Below are positions 41,475-49,271 of a stretch of 64,000 bases of DNA, in pieces. The notes beneath the pieces were generated by a model that did no database searches, had not been told where the DNA came from, and saw only the letters and a list, made by a program, of their open reading frames with translations. The stretch is from positions 1 through 64,000 of the forward strand of contig NZ_JBFAJC010000021.1 in the NCBI RefSeq assembly GCF_040655075.1, written 5' to 3'. The position numbers and the translations under genes were made by a program. How positions within the stretch are numbered: position 1 is the stretch's first letter; each line of letters begins with the position of its first letter. Source of the DNA: Actinoallomurus sp040655075 (lineage in GTDB: Bacteria; Actinomycetota; Actinomycetes; Streptosporangiales; Streptosporangiaceae).

Positions 41475-41876
41475 ATGGCGCAGAAAATACGCGACGTGAT
41501 GACGCCCGAGCCGGTCGCCCTCCCTCTCGACGCACCGCTCACCGAGGCGGCTCGATTGATGCGTGACCAAGGAGTCGGCGGGGTGCTCGTCACTCAGGCC
41601 GGCCGGCTGTGCGGAGTGCTCACCGACCGCGACATCGTCGTCCGCGCCGTAGCGGAAGGGCGCGACCTGCGCGGCACACGGCTCGACCAGGTCTGCAGCG
41701 CCGGCGTGGTGACGATCGGGCCCGACGACGAGACCGACGCCGCCGTGCGTCTCATGCGCGAACGAGGCGTACGGCGGCTACCGGTCGTGGAGAACGGCCA
41801 CGCGGTGGGCATCGTCTCGCTCCGGGACGTGGTCCCCGAGGACGACGACACGTCCGCCTGCGCCACCGGCGACTGA
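41475..41876 (+). CDS. Tandem CBS-domain protein
   Basis: A 133-residue protein from the ATG at 41475 (GGGAG upstream), made of two CBS motifs: KIRDVMTPEPVALPLDAPLT with GVGGVLVTQAGRLCGVLTDR, and LDQVCSAGVVTIGPDDETDA with RGVRRLPVVENGHAVGIVSL. CBS pairs bind adenosine nucleotides and act as energy or stress sensors. It lies 11 bp before the GAF-ANTAR gene, and a PP2C phosphatase gene follows, so a role in stress signalling is likely. Confidence 0.88.
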   Translation: MAQKIRDVMTPEPVALPLDAPLTEAARLMRDQGVGGVLVTQAGRLCGVLTDRDIVVRAVAEGRDLRGTRLDQVCSAGVVTIGPDDETDAAVRLMRERGVRRLPVVENGHAVGIVSLRDVVPEDDDTSACATGD

Positions 41877-41887
41877 AGACGGTTACC

Positions 41888-42658
41888 GTGGACGGCGTGG
41901 GTTACGGACCGCACATCAGCAGCGAGCTGGCCGTTGAGATCGCCCGGTTGAGCCTGATCCACGAGGCGTCGGAGACCGCGGCGCTCCGGCGTGTGACGGA
42001 GCTGGCGGTCCGTACGGTGGGGGGCTGCGCGGGCGCGACCGGGATCCGGTGGACCGCCGGGGACGATCCCGAGCCGCTGGACGAAGCCGGCACCCATCCG
42101 GACCTGTCGTACCTGAGCGAGATCCAGTGCGCCCGCCGGGACGGCCCGATCTTCGAGGTGGCGCGCAGCGAGACCCCGGTGTTCTGCGGCGACACGCTGG
42201 TCGAGACCCGGTGGCCCGGGTTCACCGCCATCGCGCTGCAGCGGGGAGTGCGTTGCTTCGCGACGACCGTGCACCGCACCGGCCCGATCATCATGACGCT
42301 CACGATGTACGGCGTGGTGCCCGGCGCGCTCGACCAGCAGGGGCTCGGGCTCGGGGCCCTGCTCGCCGCGCAGGGCGGCGCGGCCGTGTCGAACACCCGG
42401 CACTATGAGGACGCCCACCGTACGGCGGTGCAGTTGCGACAGGCCGTGGAGGCGCGGGCCATCGTCGACCAGGCGAAGGGCGTGCTCATGCACGCGATGG
42501 GCTGTGACGCCGACACCGCGTTCGACGAGCTCAAGCGCATCTCACAGAACCGCCACGTCAAGCTGACGGCGCTGGCCCGGCGGATCGTCGAGGGCAGCGG
42601 GCCGGGCGGCGGCGGCCCCGGACGGTCTGGTCTCGCCGGGTCAGCGGGCGGCCGTTAG
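41888..42658 (+). CDS. GAF-ANTAR RNA-binding antiterminator-type regulator
   Basis: A 256-residue protein from a GTG 11 bp after the CBS gene. An N-terminal GAF-like domain (about 10-170, ISSELAVEIARLSLIHEASE) is followed by an ANTAR domain (about 180-238) with the expected pattern LRQAVEARAIVDQAKGVLMH, AMGCDADTAFDELKRISQNR. ANTAR proteins bind tandem hairpins in mRNA and prevent termination. The Gly/Pro-rich tail is unstructured. The downstream phosphatase gene begins 54 bp later. Confidence 0.85.
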   Translation: MDGVGYGPHISSELAVEIARLSLIHEASETAALRRVTELAVRTVGGCAGATGIRWTAGDDPEPLDEAGTHPDLSYLSEIQCARRDGPIFEVARSETPVFCGDTLVETRWPGFTAIALQRGVRCFATTVHRTGPIIMTLTMYGVVPGALDQQGLGLGALLAAQGGAAVSNTRHYEDAHRTAVQLRQAVEARAIVDQAKGVLMHAMGCDADTAFDELKRISQNRHVKLTALARRIVEGSGPGGGGPGRSGLAGSAGGR

Positions 42659-42712
42659 AGTTACGAACAGCCGTTGGTCGCGGACCGCGATCACACCACG
42701 CTGGGAGGCGCC

Positions 42713-44623
42713 ATGTCCGACCAGCAGGAGACGGAGTCGCTCCTTCAGGAGACGGCCAAGCTCCGGACCCGCGTGAGCGAGCTGCGCAGTGCCGCCGCCC
42801 TGCCCGAGGCCGACTCCGGCCCGCTCCTGGAGGCGGCCTTCGTCGAGCTGGAGCTGGCCGCCGCGGCGCTCGGCGCCACGGGCGAGGACCGCGCCTCCTC
42901 GGAGGCCAGATCGGAGGCCTCGGAGAGCGAGCGCCGGATGCTGCGCACGGTCTTCCAGGACGCGCCTGTGCCGCTGTTCCTGCTGGAGCGCGATGGCACG
43001 GTCCGCCGGGTGAACCGCCAGGCCGGTGCGCTGCTGGGCTCGTCGGCGGGCTATCTCACCGGCAAACCGTTCCCGGTGTTCTGCGACATGGCGACGCGGG
43101 CGGCGGTCGGCTCGCACATCGCCGGGGTGTTCCACTCGGGGCAGCGATGCCGCACGCGGGTGCGCTTCCTGTCCAAGCATGGCCCGGTGAACGCCGATGT
43201 GACCCTCGCCCGGATCTGGGTCAGCGGAGAGCCCGACCCGCTCGTGATCGCGGCGACCGCCCCGGCGACGCGCGAGCCGGCGGCGGAGGAGGCGCCGCAC
43301 GAGATGACGGCCCCGGACGCCGTGGCCACGGTCGTGCACCGGATGGACGTCCTCGCCACCGCGACCGGGATGCTGCTGGAGGACGACTCCCTGACCGAGT
43401 CGATCGCGGTGCGCAGGTCGGCCCGGCTGCTCGCCGCAGAGCTCGCCGACTGGGTCATCGTCGACCTCGAGCAGAACGGCACGCTGCGGCGGCAGGTCGT
43501 GATGGGACCGGAGGACGAGCGGTCCACGGAGATCGCCCGGATGCTGGAGAACGTCCATCCGGGCCCCGGCTCGCTGCCCGTCTGCGTGTGCGACAACGGC
43601 CAGGAGGTGCTGCAGGCCCACATCGACGACCTGAGGACGCTCGGCACCACCGAGGGCGATCTGCCGGTGTGCGGGCTGATCGAGGCGTCGTCGCTGATCT
43701 GTGTGCCGCTGGACGACGGCGAGCACCGGCTGGGCACGCTGACGCTGACCGTCTCGGGCGAGCAGGGACCGTTCGACCTGATGGATCTGGGGCTGGTCGA
43801 GCGCCTGGCCCGCAACCTCGCGCTGGTGATCCGCACCGGGCGGCGGTACCGCCGCCGCATGGAGGTCACCGAGCGGCTTCGCGCCGGCCTGCTGCCCAGC
43901 GAGCTGCCGGCCATCCCGGGCGCCGAGATCTCCGCGCGGTACGTCGTGGCCACGCGGGACAGCGGATTCGGCGCCGACTTCTACGACGTCTTCCCCACCG
44001 CGTCGGGCTGGGGTCTCGCCCTGGGCGACGTGTGCGGTAAGGGCGACGACGCGACGGCCGTTAACGCCGGCGCCCGGCACGGCATCCGGATCCTCGCCCG
44101 GTGGAACGCCAAGCCCGACGAGGTCCTGTCGATGGTCAACGAGACGCTGCTCGGCCAGGAGCGTTTCGTCACGGCCGTGATGGCCTGCGTCGAGCCGCGC
44201 GACGAGGGCCTGGCCGTCATGATCGGCAGTGCCGGGCACCCGCCCGCCGTGCTGATCCGGCGCGACGGGCTGATCCGCACCCTGAGCGGCGGCGGCATCC
44301 CGCTCGGCCTGTTCGCGGACGACTTCGAGGTCGGCGTCGAGTCGCTCGAACTCGAGCCCGGCGACACCCTGTTCCTCTACTCCGACGGCGTCGTGGAGAG
44401 CTCCGACGCGCTGCGGAACCGCTTCGGCCACGAGCGTCTCGTCGAGATCCTCGCCGCCCACGCCGATCGCCCGGTCGCCGACATGCCGCTGGCGGTCGAG
44501 CACGCGCTCGCCGAGTTCTGCGGCGGCGAGCTGCGCGACGACGTATCGATGCTGGCCCTGCGTGTCACCGGGGAGGCCGGCGGCGTCCCCGGCCGGGTCG
44601 CGGTGTCCGGGTCGGCCGTCTGA
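42713..44623 (+). CDS. PAS-GAF-PP2C (SpoIIE-type) phosphatase
   Basis: 636 residues from the ATG at 42713 (GGGAGG upstream). An N-terminal coiled-coil (about 5-90), a PAS domain (about 90-190, VPLFLLERDGTVRRVNRQAG), a GAF domain (about 230-385) and a C-terminal PP2C domain (about 395-620: GFGADFYDVFPTASGWGLAL, AGHPPAVLIRRDGLIRTLSG, TLFLYSDGVVESSDALRN). Unlike the protein at 29850 it has no HATPase module. It should dephosphorylate a STAS-domain anti-anti-sigma factor when its sensor domains are triggered. It is in line with the CBS and ANTAR genes. Confidence 0.9.
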   Translation: MSDQQETESLLQETAKLRTRVSELRSAAALPEADSGPLLEAAFVELELAAAALGATGEDRASSEARSEASESERRMLRTVFQDAPVPLFLLERDGTVRRVNRQAGALLGSSAGYLTGKPFPVFCDMATRAAVGSHIAGVFHSGQRCRTRVRFLSKHGPVNADVTLARIWVSGEPDPLVIAATAPATREPAAEEAPHEMTAPDAVATVVHRMDVLATATGMLLEDDSLTESIAVRRSARLLAAELADWVIVDLEQNGTLRRQVVMGPEDERSTEIARMLENVHPGPGSLPVCVCDNGQEVLQAHIDDLRTLGTTEGDLPVCGLIEASSLICVPLDDGEHRLGTLTLTVSGEQGPFDLMDLGLVERLARNLALVIRTGRRYRRRMEVTERLRAGLLPSELPAIPGAEISARYVVATRDSGFGADFYDVFPTASGWGLALGDVCGKGDDATAVNAGARHGIRILARWNAKPDEVLSMVNETLLGQERFVTAVMACVEPRDEGLAVMIGSAGHPPAVLIRRDGLIRTLSGGGIPLGLFADDFEVGVESLELEPGDTLFLYSDGVVESSDALRNRFGHERLVEILAAHADRPVADMPLAVEHALAEFCGGELRDDVSMLALRVTGEAGGVPGRVAVSGSAV

Positions 44624-44643
44624 GCTCGCACTGGCGGGCGGCT

Positions 44644-44669
44644 GTTTAAGCACCGGGGCATCAGGTAAT
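44644..44669 (+). promoter_or_regulatory. Candidate SigB/SigF-type stress promoter
   Basis: GTTTAA (44644-44649), a 14-bp spacer and GGTAAT (44664-44669) resemble the GTTTAA-N14-16-GGGTAA/T pattern of actinobacterial general-stress sigma factors. It lies 84 bp before the small coupled ORF and close behind the PP2C phosphatase gene, whose family controls such sigma factors. Confidence 0.4.
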
Positions 44670-44713
44670 AATTGGGTCCAGGAACTCGTGCCTAAGACGC
44701 AGGCACACCACGG

Positions 44714-44734
44714 GAGGGCGGCATATCCGCCCTC
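44714..44734 (+). promoter_or_regulatory. Hairpin just upstream of the ribosome-binding site
   Basis: GAGGGCGG (44714-44721) pairs with CCGCCCTC (44727-44734) around CATAT. The CGGAGGG ribosome-binding site starts 7 bp later (44741-44747). It may act as a 5'-UTR stabiliser or attenuator. Confidence 0.5.
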
Positions 44735-44752
44735 GATCTCCGGAGGGTGTGC

Positions 44753-44977
44753 ATGCGTATATCCAATTCAGGCTTGGTCAACGGCCTGACGTCCGCGGTT
44801 CCCTCACTTTCCCCCGCGCAGCCGGACCCCTGCTCCGGCCGTGAGCGCGCGCGTGCCTTCCCCATCCCCGATCACCCCCGCCGTTCCCGTTCCGTCGTTA
44901 CGGGAGCCGGACGGGCCGAGATCGTCGCGGACACCGACGCGCCCGGCCGCCTGAACTTCCTGGAGGTTGCTCGATGA
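44753..44977 (+). CDS. Small ORF translationally coupled to the GT4 gene
   Basis: 74 residues from the ATG at 44753, with GGAGGG 6 nt upstream. The stop (44975-44977) overlaps the glycosyltransferase ATG (ATGA). The composition is basic and Pro/Ser/Arg-rich (MRISNSGLVNGLTSAVPSLS, ARAFPIPDHPRRSRSVVTGA) with no hydrophobic or folded domain. It could be a leader peptide whose translation opens the downstream start. A strong ribosome-binding site supports real translation; the function is unknown. Confidence 0.55.
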   Translation: MRISNSGLVNGLTSAVPSLSPAQPDPCSGRERARAFPIPDHPRRSRSVVTGAGRAEIVADTDAPGRLNFLEVAR

Positions 44978-46206
44978 TGAACATCGCCATGGTCTCGGTC
45001 CAGGAAAGCCCCCTCGGAACCGCCGATGAACTCGGCGACGGCCTCGGGCCGCATATGGCCGAACTCGCCCGAGAACTCGGCCGGCAAGGACACCGGGTCA
45101 CCGTCTACACCCGGCAGGACGGGCGCGACCCACGGGAGCGGGTGCGGTTCGCTCCCGGAGTCACCGTGGAACAGCTGACGGTCGGCCCCGCCCGCCCGCT
45201 CGCCGATGACGAACTGCTGCCGTACCTCGCCGACTTCGGCGCGAAGCTCGCGCGGCGCTGGCACGGCCGGCGCCCCGAGGTGGTCCACGCCCACCACTGG
45301 GTGAGCGGCCTGGCCGCGATCGCCGGGGCGAACGGCCTCGACATTCCCGTCGTGCAGTCCTTCCACACCCTGGGGACGACTCTGGCCCGGACCGGGCAGC
45401 CGGTCTCGCCGACCCGGGTCCGCCTGGAGAAGGCCATCGGCCGCAGCGTGCGCGCGGTCGTCGCCACGACCGAGAGCGAGGGGACCGAACTCGTACGGCT
45501 GGGCGTTCAGCGCCGCCAGGTCACACTCGTGCCCTCCGGCGTCGACGTGGAGAAGTTCTCCCCGAACGGCCCGTCCCTGCCCCGCGGCGAGGCGGCGCGT
45601 CTGGTCACGCTCATGCGGCTCGGCCGGCACCAGGGCGTGACCTCGGTCATCCAGGCACTGGCCCGGATACCGGGTGCCGAACTCGTCGTGGCCGGCGGCC
45701 CGGACCGGGAGGATCTCGAGACCGACGAGACCGTCCACCGGCTGCGGATCAAGGCCAAGGAGGCCGGCGTCGCCGACCGGGTGACCTTCATCGGCCGGGT
45801 GTCGGCCAACGACGCCCCGAAGCTCCTGCGCTCCGCCGACCTGACGATCAGCGTTCCGGAGTACGAGACGGTCGGCCGGGTGCCGCTGGAGTCGATGGCC
45901 TGCGGGACGCCCGTCGTCGCCTCCCCTGTGGGCGGCCACCTCGACTCGGTCATCGAGAACGTCACGGGCATCCACGTCCCGGCCGACCGCCCCATGGAGA
46001 TCGCCCACCGTGTCCGGGCCCTGCTCGCCGACCAGACACAGCGGACCGCCCTCAGCATCGGCGGCGTGGACCGGATCCGGTCCCGGTTCGCCTGGGAACG
46101 GGTCGCGTACGAGACCGTCAAGGTCTACCAGTCCCTGCAGCCCGTGCCGCAGCCCGTCCTCGCGGGCGTCACGGCCGGCGCCGGGGATGAGGACGAGCAA
46201 CTCTGA
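44974..46206 (+). CDS. GT4-family glycosyltransferase (GT-B fold)
   Basis: 410 residues. The N-terminal domain shows LGGLGPHMAELARELGR-like acceptor features (here LGDGLGPHMAELARELGRQG), HAHHWVSGLAAIAGAN and VVQSFHTLG. The C-terminal donor domain has LVPSGVDVEKFSP, LMRLGRHQGVTSVIQALARI and the EX7E-type motif VPEYETVGRVPLESMACGTP. MshA-type enzymes of mycothiol synthesis and several cell-wall mannosyltransferases share this family. MshA itself is not established here. It is coupled to the small ORF before it and followed by a DUF6328 membrane protein 10 bp on. Confidence 0.85.
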   Translation: MMNIAMVSVQESPLGTADELGDGLGPHMAELARELGRQGHRVTVYTRQDGRDPRERVRFAPGVTVEQLTVGPARPLADDELLPYLADFGAKLARRWHGRRPEVVHAHHWVSGLAAIAGANGLDIPVVQSFHTLGTTLARTGQPVSPTRVRLEKAIGRSVRAVVATTESEGTELVRLGVQRRQVTLVPSGVDVEKFSPNGPSLPRGEAARLVTLMRLGRHQGVTSVIQALARIPGAELVVAGGPDREDLETDETVHRLRIKAKEAGVADRVTFIGRVSANDAPKLLRSADLTISVPEYETVGRVPLESMACGTPVVASPVGGHLDSVIENVTGIHVPADRPMEIAHRVRALLADQTQRTALSIGGVDRIRSRFAWERVAYETVKVYQSLQPVPQPVLAGVTAGAGDEDEQL

Positions 46207-46216
46207 CAGAGGTTCG

Positions 46217-46783
46217 ATGGGCTCCACACCGGCATCCGGATCTTCGGCACGGGACGAGACGCCCCGGAAACGCATCGACCGCGAACTCATCGAGATGCTC
46301 CAAGAGCTGCGCGTCATCGTGGCCGGGGTGCAGTTCCTGTTCGCGTTCCTGCTGACGCTGCCGTTCTCCAGCGGGTTCAAGCGGGTCGGCCACGCCGGGC
46401 AGTGGGTGTTCTACCTGTCGCTGATCACGGCGGCGTGCGCGTCGATCTGCCTGATGGCCCCCGCCGCCCAGCACCGGATGCTGTTCCGCTCCGGCCGGAA
46501 GGACCTGCTGATCACCCGGTCGAACCGGTACGGCATCGCGGGCACGCTGGCCCTCACCGTGTCGATGTCCAGTGCCGTGGCCGTCGCCGCAAGGGGGTTC
46601 TTCTCCTCCACGCTGGCGGCCGTGACGGCCGCGGCGATCGTGGCGGTCGCCGCGTGGGCGTGGTTCGTCCAGCCGCTGCTCACCCGGCACCGCGTCCCCA
46701 CCCGGATCGAGGAGGAGGCCGACCGCGGGGAGGAGGAGGACGCGCCGGACAACGGCCCGACCCGGCCGCCCGTGATCGACTGA
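46217..46783 (+). CDS. DUF6328-like membrane protein
   Basis: 188 residues from the ATG at 46217; an ATG at 46190 inside the previous gene is an alternative. After a charged N-terminus (RKRIDRELIEMLQELRVIVA) come four predicted helices (GVQFLFAFLLTLPFSSGF, WVFYLSLITAACASICLM, GTLALTVSMSSAVAVAARGF, AAIVAVAAWAWFVQPLL) and an acidic tail. The ELRVxxxGVQxLFAFLLTxPF pattern is typical of DUF6328. The function is unknown. A strong terminator follows. Confidence 0.7.
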   Translation: MGSTPASGSSARDETPRKRIDRELIEMLQELRVIVAGVQFLFAFLLTLPFSSGFKRVGHAGQWVFYLSLITAACASICLMAPAAQHRMLFRSGRKDLLITRSNRYGIAGTLALTVSMSSAVAVAARGFFSSTLAAVTAAAIVAVAAWAWFVQPLLTRHRVPTRIEEEADRGEEEDAPDNGPTRPPVID

Positions 46784-46792
46784 CGCAACGAC

Positions 46793-46827
46793 GAAACCGC
46801 CCTCGTGCGCGGCAGGAGGGCGGTTTC
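46793..46827 (+). terminator. Strong terminator after the GT4 operon
   Basis: GAAACCGCCCTC (46793-46804) pairs perfectly with GAGGGCGGTTTC (46816-46827), 10 bp after the stop. Confidence 0.85.
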
Positions 46828-46834
46828 GCGGCTG

Positions 46835-46930
46835 GTCGAGGTCGGTACGCGGCTGATCAAGGTCGATACGAGCAGCCGGTCGAGGTCAGTCCGCGGCTGG
46901 TCGAGGTCGGGCGGCCGGTCGAGATCAGTA
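46835..46930. repeat. Imperfect tandem repeat around GGTCGAGGTCGGTACG
   Basis: Five imperfect units of the type GG(T/C)CGAG(G/A)TC(G/A)GTACG(A/C)G lie between the terminator and the end of proS, which it just enters. There is no coding content before proS. Confidence 0.5.
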
Positions 46931-48361
46931 CGAGCGGCCGAAGATGACCCGCTTGCCGTACGCGGACGGCTGCCCGCAGCGGAAGCAGGACCCGGTCTCC
47001 TCGGGCGCCTCGAGCGGGACCACGCGCGGCGTGGCCGCCGTGTCGGCCTTGATCTCGTCCTCGCACTCCGTACGGCCGCAGTGCAGGACGCGCGCCCAGC
47101 CCTCGGCGACCTGGGTGCGGAAGGAGTCCCAGTCGTCGACGTCGGCGGTGTGCTCGTCGCGGTACTGCTCGGCTCGGGTGTACAGGAATGCCTGGAAGTC
47201 CTCGAGGATGCCGGGCAGCACCTCCGGGACCCGGTCGAGCGGGATCTGCTCCTTGCCCTGGTCGCCGAGGCGGCGGGCCAGCGTCACGACGCCTGCGTCG
47301 AGGTCGCGGGCGCCGATCTCCAGCCGGATCGGGACGCCGCGCATCTCCCAGTCGTTGTACTTGAACCCGGGGCGGAGCTGGGTGCGCTCGTCGACGTGCA
47401 CGCGGATGCCGGCCTTCTTCAGCCGGTCCGCCAGCTCGCGCGCCGCGGCGACCGTGCGCTCGGCGACTTCGTCACGGCCGATCGGCACGATCACGACCTG
47501 GTACGTCGCGATGCGCGGCGGGAGCACGAGGCCCTTGTCGTCGCCGTGCGTCATGATCACGCCGCCGATCATGCGGGTGCTCATGCCCCAGGACGTGGTG
47601 TGGGCGTACACCAGCTCGCCCTGGTCGTCCTGGTACTGGATGTCGAAGACCTTGGCGAAGTTGGTGCCGAGGTAGTGCGAGGTGCCGGCCTGCAGGGCCC
47701 GGCCGTCGCGCATCATGCCCTCGATCGAGTAGGTGCGCACCGCCCCGGCGAACCGCTCGCTCGGCGTCTTCTCACCCTCGATCACCGGCATCGCGGCCAG
47801 CTCGCGGGCGACGCCCGCGTACGCGTCCAGCGCCCACATCGTCTCGCGCATCGCGTCGTCCTCGTCCGCGTGCGCCGTGTGCCCCTCCTGCCAGAGGAAC
47901 TCGGTGGTGCGCAGGAACATGCGGGGCCGCAGCTCCCAGCGCACGACGTTGGCCCACTGGTTGAGCAGCAGCGGCAGGTCGCGGTGCGAGTCGATCCACT
48001 TGGCCATGTACTCGCCGATGACGGTCTCGGAGGTGGGCCGCACGACCAGCGGCTCCTCCAGCTCCTTGCCGCCGGCGACCGTCACGACGGCCAGCTCGGG
48101 CGAGAATCCCTCGACGTGCTCGGCCTCGCGCTTGAAGTACGACTCCGGGATGAACATCGGGAAGCAGGCGTTGCCGTGCCCGGCCTCCTTGATGCGGCCG
48201 TCGAGGTCGGCCTGCAGCAGCTCCCACATGCGGTAGCCGTACGGCCGGATGACCATCGTGCCCCGCACCGGGCCGCGATCGACCAGCTCGGCCTGGACGA
48301 CGACCTCGTTGTACCAGGCGGAGAAGTCTTCAGACTGAGGAGTGACACCTTCCCGACTCAC
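46925..48361 (-). CDS. proS: Prolyl-tRNA synthetase, archaeal/eukaryotic type
   Basis: 478 residues. Class II motifs: motif 2 (RWELRPRMFLRTTEFLWQEG) and motif 3 (GVIMTHGDDKGLVLPPRI), then an anticodon-binding domain (about 280-375) and a C-terminal zinc-binding region (HCGRTECEDEIK, SCFRCGQPSAYGKRVI). The editing insertion of bacterial-type enzymes is absent. This is the short, archaeal/eukaryotic-like ProRS (ProS3) found in some bacteria. It charges tRNA-Pro. The GTG at 48361 is the likely start. A second, bacterial-type ProRS may exist elsewhere. Confidence 0.93.
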   Translation of the reverse strand: MSREGVTPQSEDFSAWYNEVVVQAELVDRGPVRGTMVIRPYGYRMWELLQADLDGRIKEAGHGNACFPMFIPESYFKREAEHVEGFSPELAVVTVAGGKELEEPLVVRPTSETVIGEYMAKWIDSHRDLPLLLNQWANVVRWELRPRMFLRTTEFLWQEGHTAHADEDDAMRETMWALDAYAGVARELAAMPVIEGEKTPSERFAGAVRTYSIEGMMRDGRALQAGTSHYLGTNFAKVFDIQYQDDQGELVYAHTTSWGMSTRMIGGVIMTHGDDKGLVLPPRIATYQVVIVPIGRDEVAERTVAAARELADRLKKAGIRVHVDERTQLRPGFKYNDWEMRGVPIRLEIGARDLDAGVVTLARRLGDQGKEQIPLDRVPEVLPGILEDFQAFLYTRAEQYRDEHTADVDDWDSFRTQVAEGWARVLHCGRTECEDEIKADTAATPRVVPLEAPEETGSCFRCGQPSAYGKRVIFGRSY

Positions 48362-48473
48362 GCAGCCGAGGGTACCGGCCCTGGGACGGTCACGTGGACA
48401 ACCCGGGAGGACAGCCCCGTGATGACGGACCCTTTACACCGATCACATCCTCACTCGGTCTACCGTACAACTC

Positions 48474-49163
48474 GTGTCAGACGAGTCCCCAGGCGAGGCA
48501 GAGCAGAAAAAGCCCGCCAAAAAGCGGTCATTTTGGCGCGAACTTCCGATTCTTCTCGGAATCGCCCTCGTGCTGTCTCTGCTCATCAAGACCTTCCTGG
48601 TTCAGGCGTTCTTCATCCCGTCGGAGTCGATGGAGCGGACCCTGCACGGCTGCGCCGGCTGCACCGGGGACCGGATCCTCGTCTACAAGGCCGGCTACCG
48701 GTTCCACGACCCGAACCCCGGGGACATCGTGGTGTTCCGCGCCCCCGGGTCGTGGGAGCCGGAGACGCGGATCGCCCAGTCGAGCAACCCGCTGCGGCGC
48801 GCGGCCGGCTGGGTCGGCGGGCTGTTCGGCCTGCCGCAGGCCAACGAGAAGGACCTCGTGAAGCGCGTGATCGCGGTGGGCGGCCAGACCGTCCAGTGCT
48901 GCGACTCGCAGGGCCGGGTGCTCGTCGACGGTAAGCCGCTCAACGAGCCGTACATCTTCGAGGACGACCACAAGCCGTTCGGCCCGGTGAAGGTCCCGGC
49001 CGGCCGCCTCTGGGTGATGGGAGATCACCGGGGCGACTCCGCCGACTCGCGGTTCCACATGCAGGACGGCTATCAGGGCACGATCCCGGTGAAGAGTGTG
49101 ATCGGCCGGGCCTTCGTGATCGTCTGGCCGCCGTCCCGCTGGAACACGCTGGGCAAGGACTGA
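48474..49163 (+). CDS. lepB: Type I signal peptidase
   Basis: 229 residues from a GTG. One membrane helix (about 22-45, LPILLGIALVLSLLIKTFLV) leads to box B with catalytic Ser in FIPSESMERTL, box D with general base Lys in LVKRVIAVGGQTV, and box E GDHRGDSADSRFH. It cleaves signal peptides of exported proteins on the outer face of the membrane. The insert around HGCAGCTGDR and CCDSQGR carries cysteines that could form disulfides. It is divergent from proS. Confidence 0.93.
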   Translation: MSDESPGEAEQKKPAKKRSFWRELPILLGIALVLSLLIKTFLVQAFFIPSESMERTLHGCAGCTGDRILVYKAGYRFHDPNPGDIVVFRAPGSWEPETRIAQSSNPLRRAAGWVGGLFGLPQANEKDLVKRVIAVGGQTVQCCDSQGRVLVDGKPLNEPYIFEDDHKPFGPVKVPAGRLWVMGDHRGDSADSRFHMQDGYQGTIPVKSVIGRAFVIVWPPSRWNTLGKD

Positions 49164-49271
49164 CCGTACGGCCGCAGCGCCCGTACGGCGTGGCAGCCGT
49201 GAGGGCCGTACGGGCGTCGCGGCCGGAAAATCCGTTGGCGTCCCCGGTGCGATGCCGGAGACTGGGCGACC

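Noticed and set aside
48362..48473. T-box or other riboswitch between proS and lepB
   Set aside because: The 112-bp gap has no T-box sequence, specifier stem or terminator/antiterminator pair that I can see.
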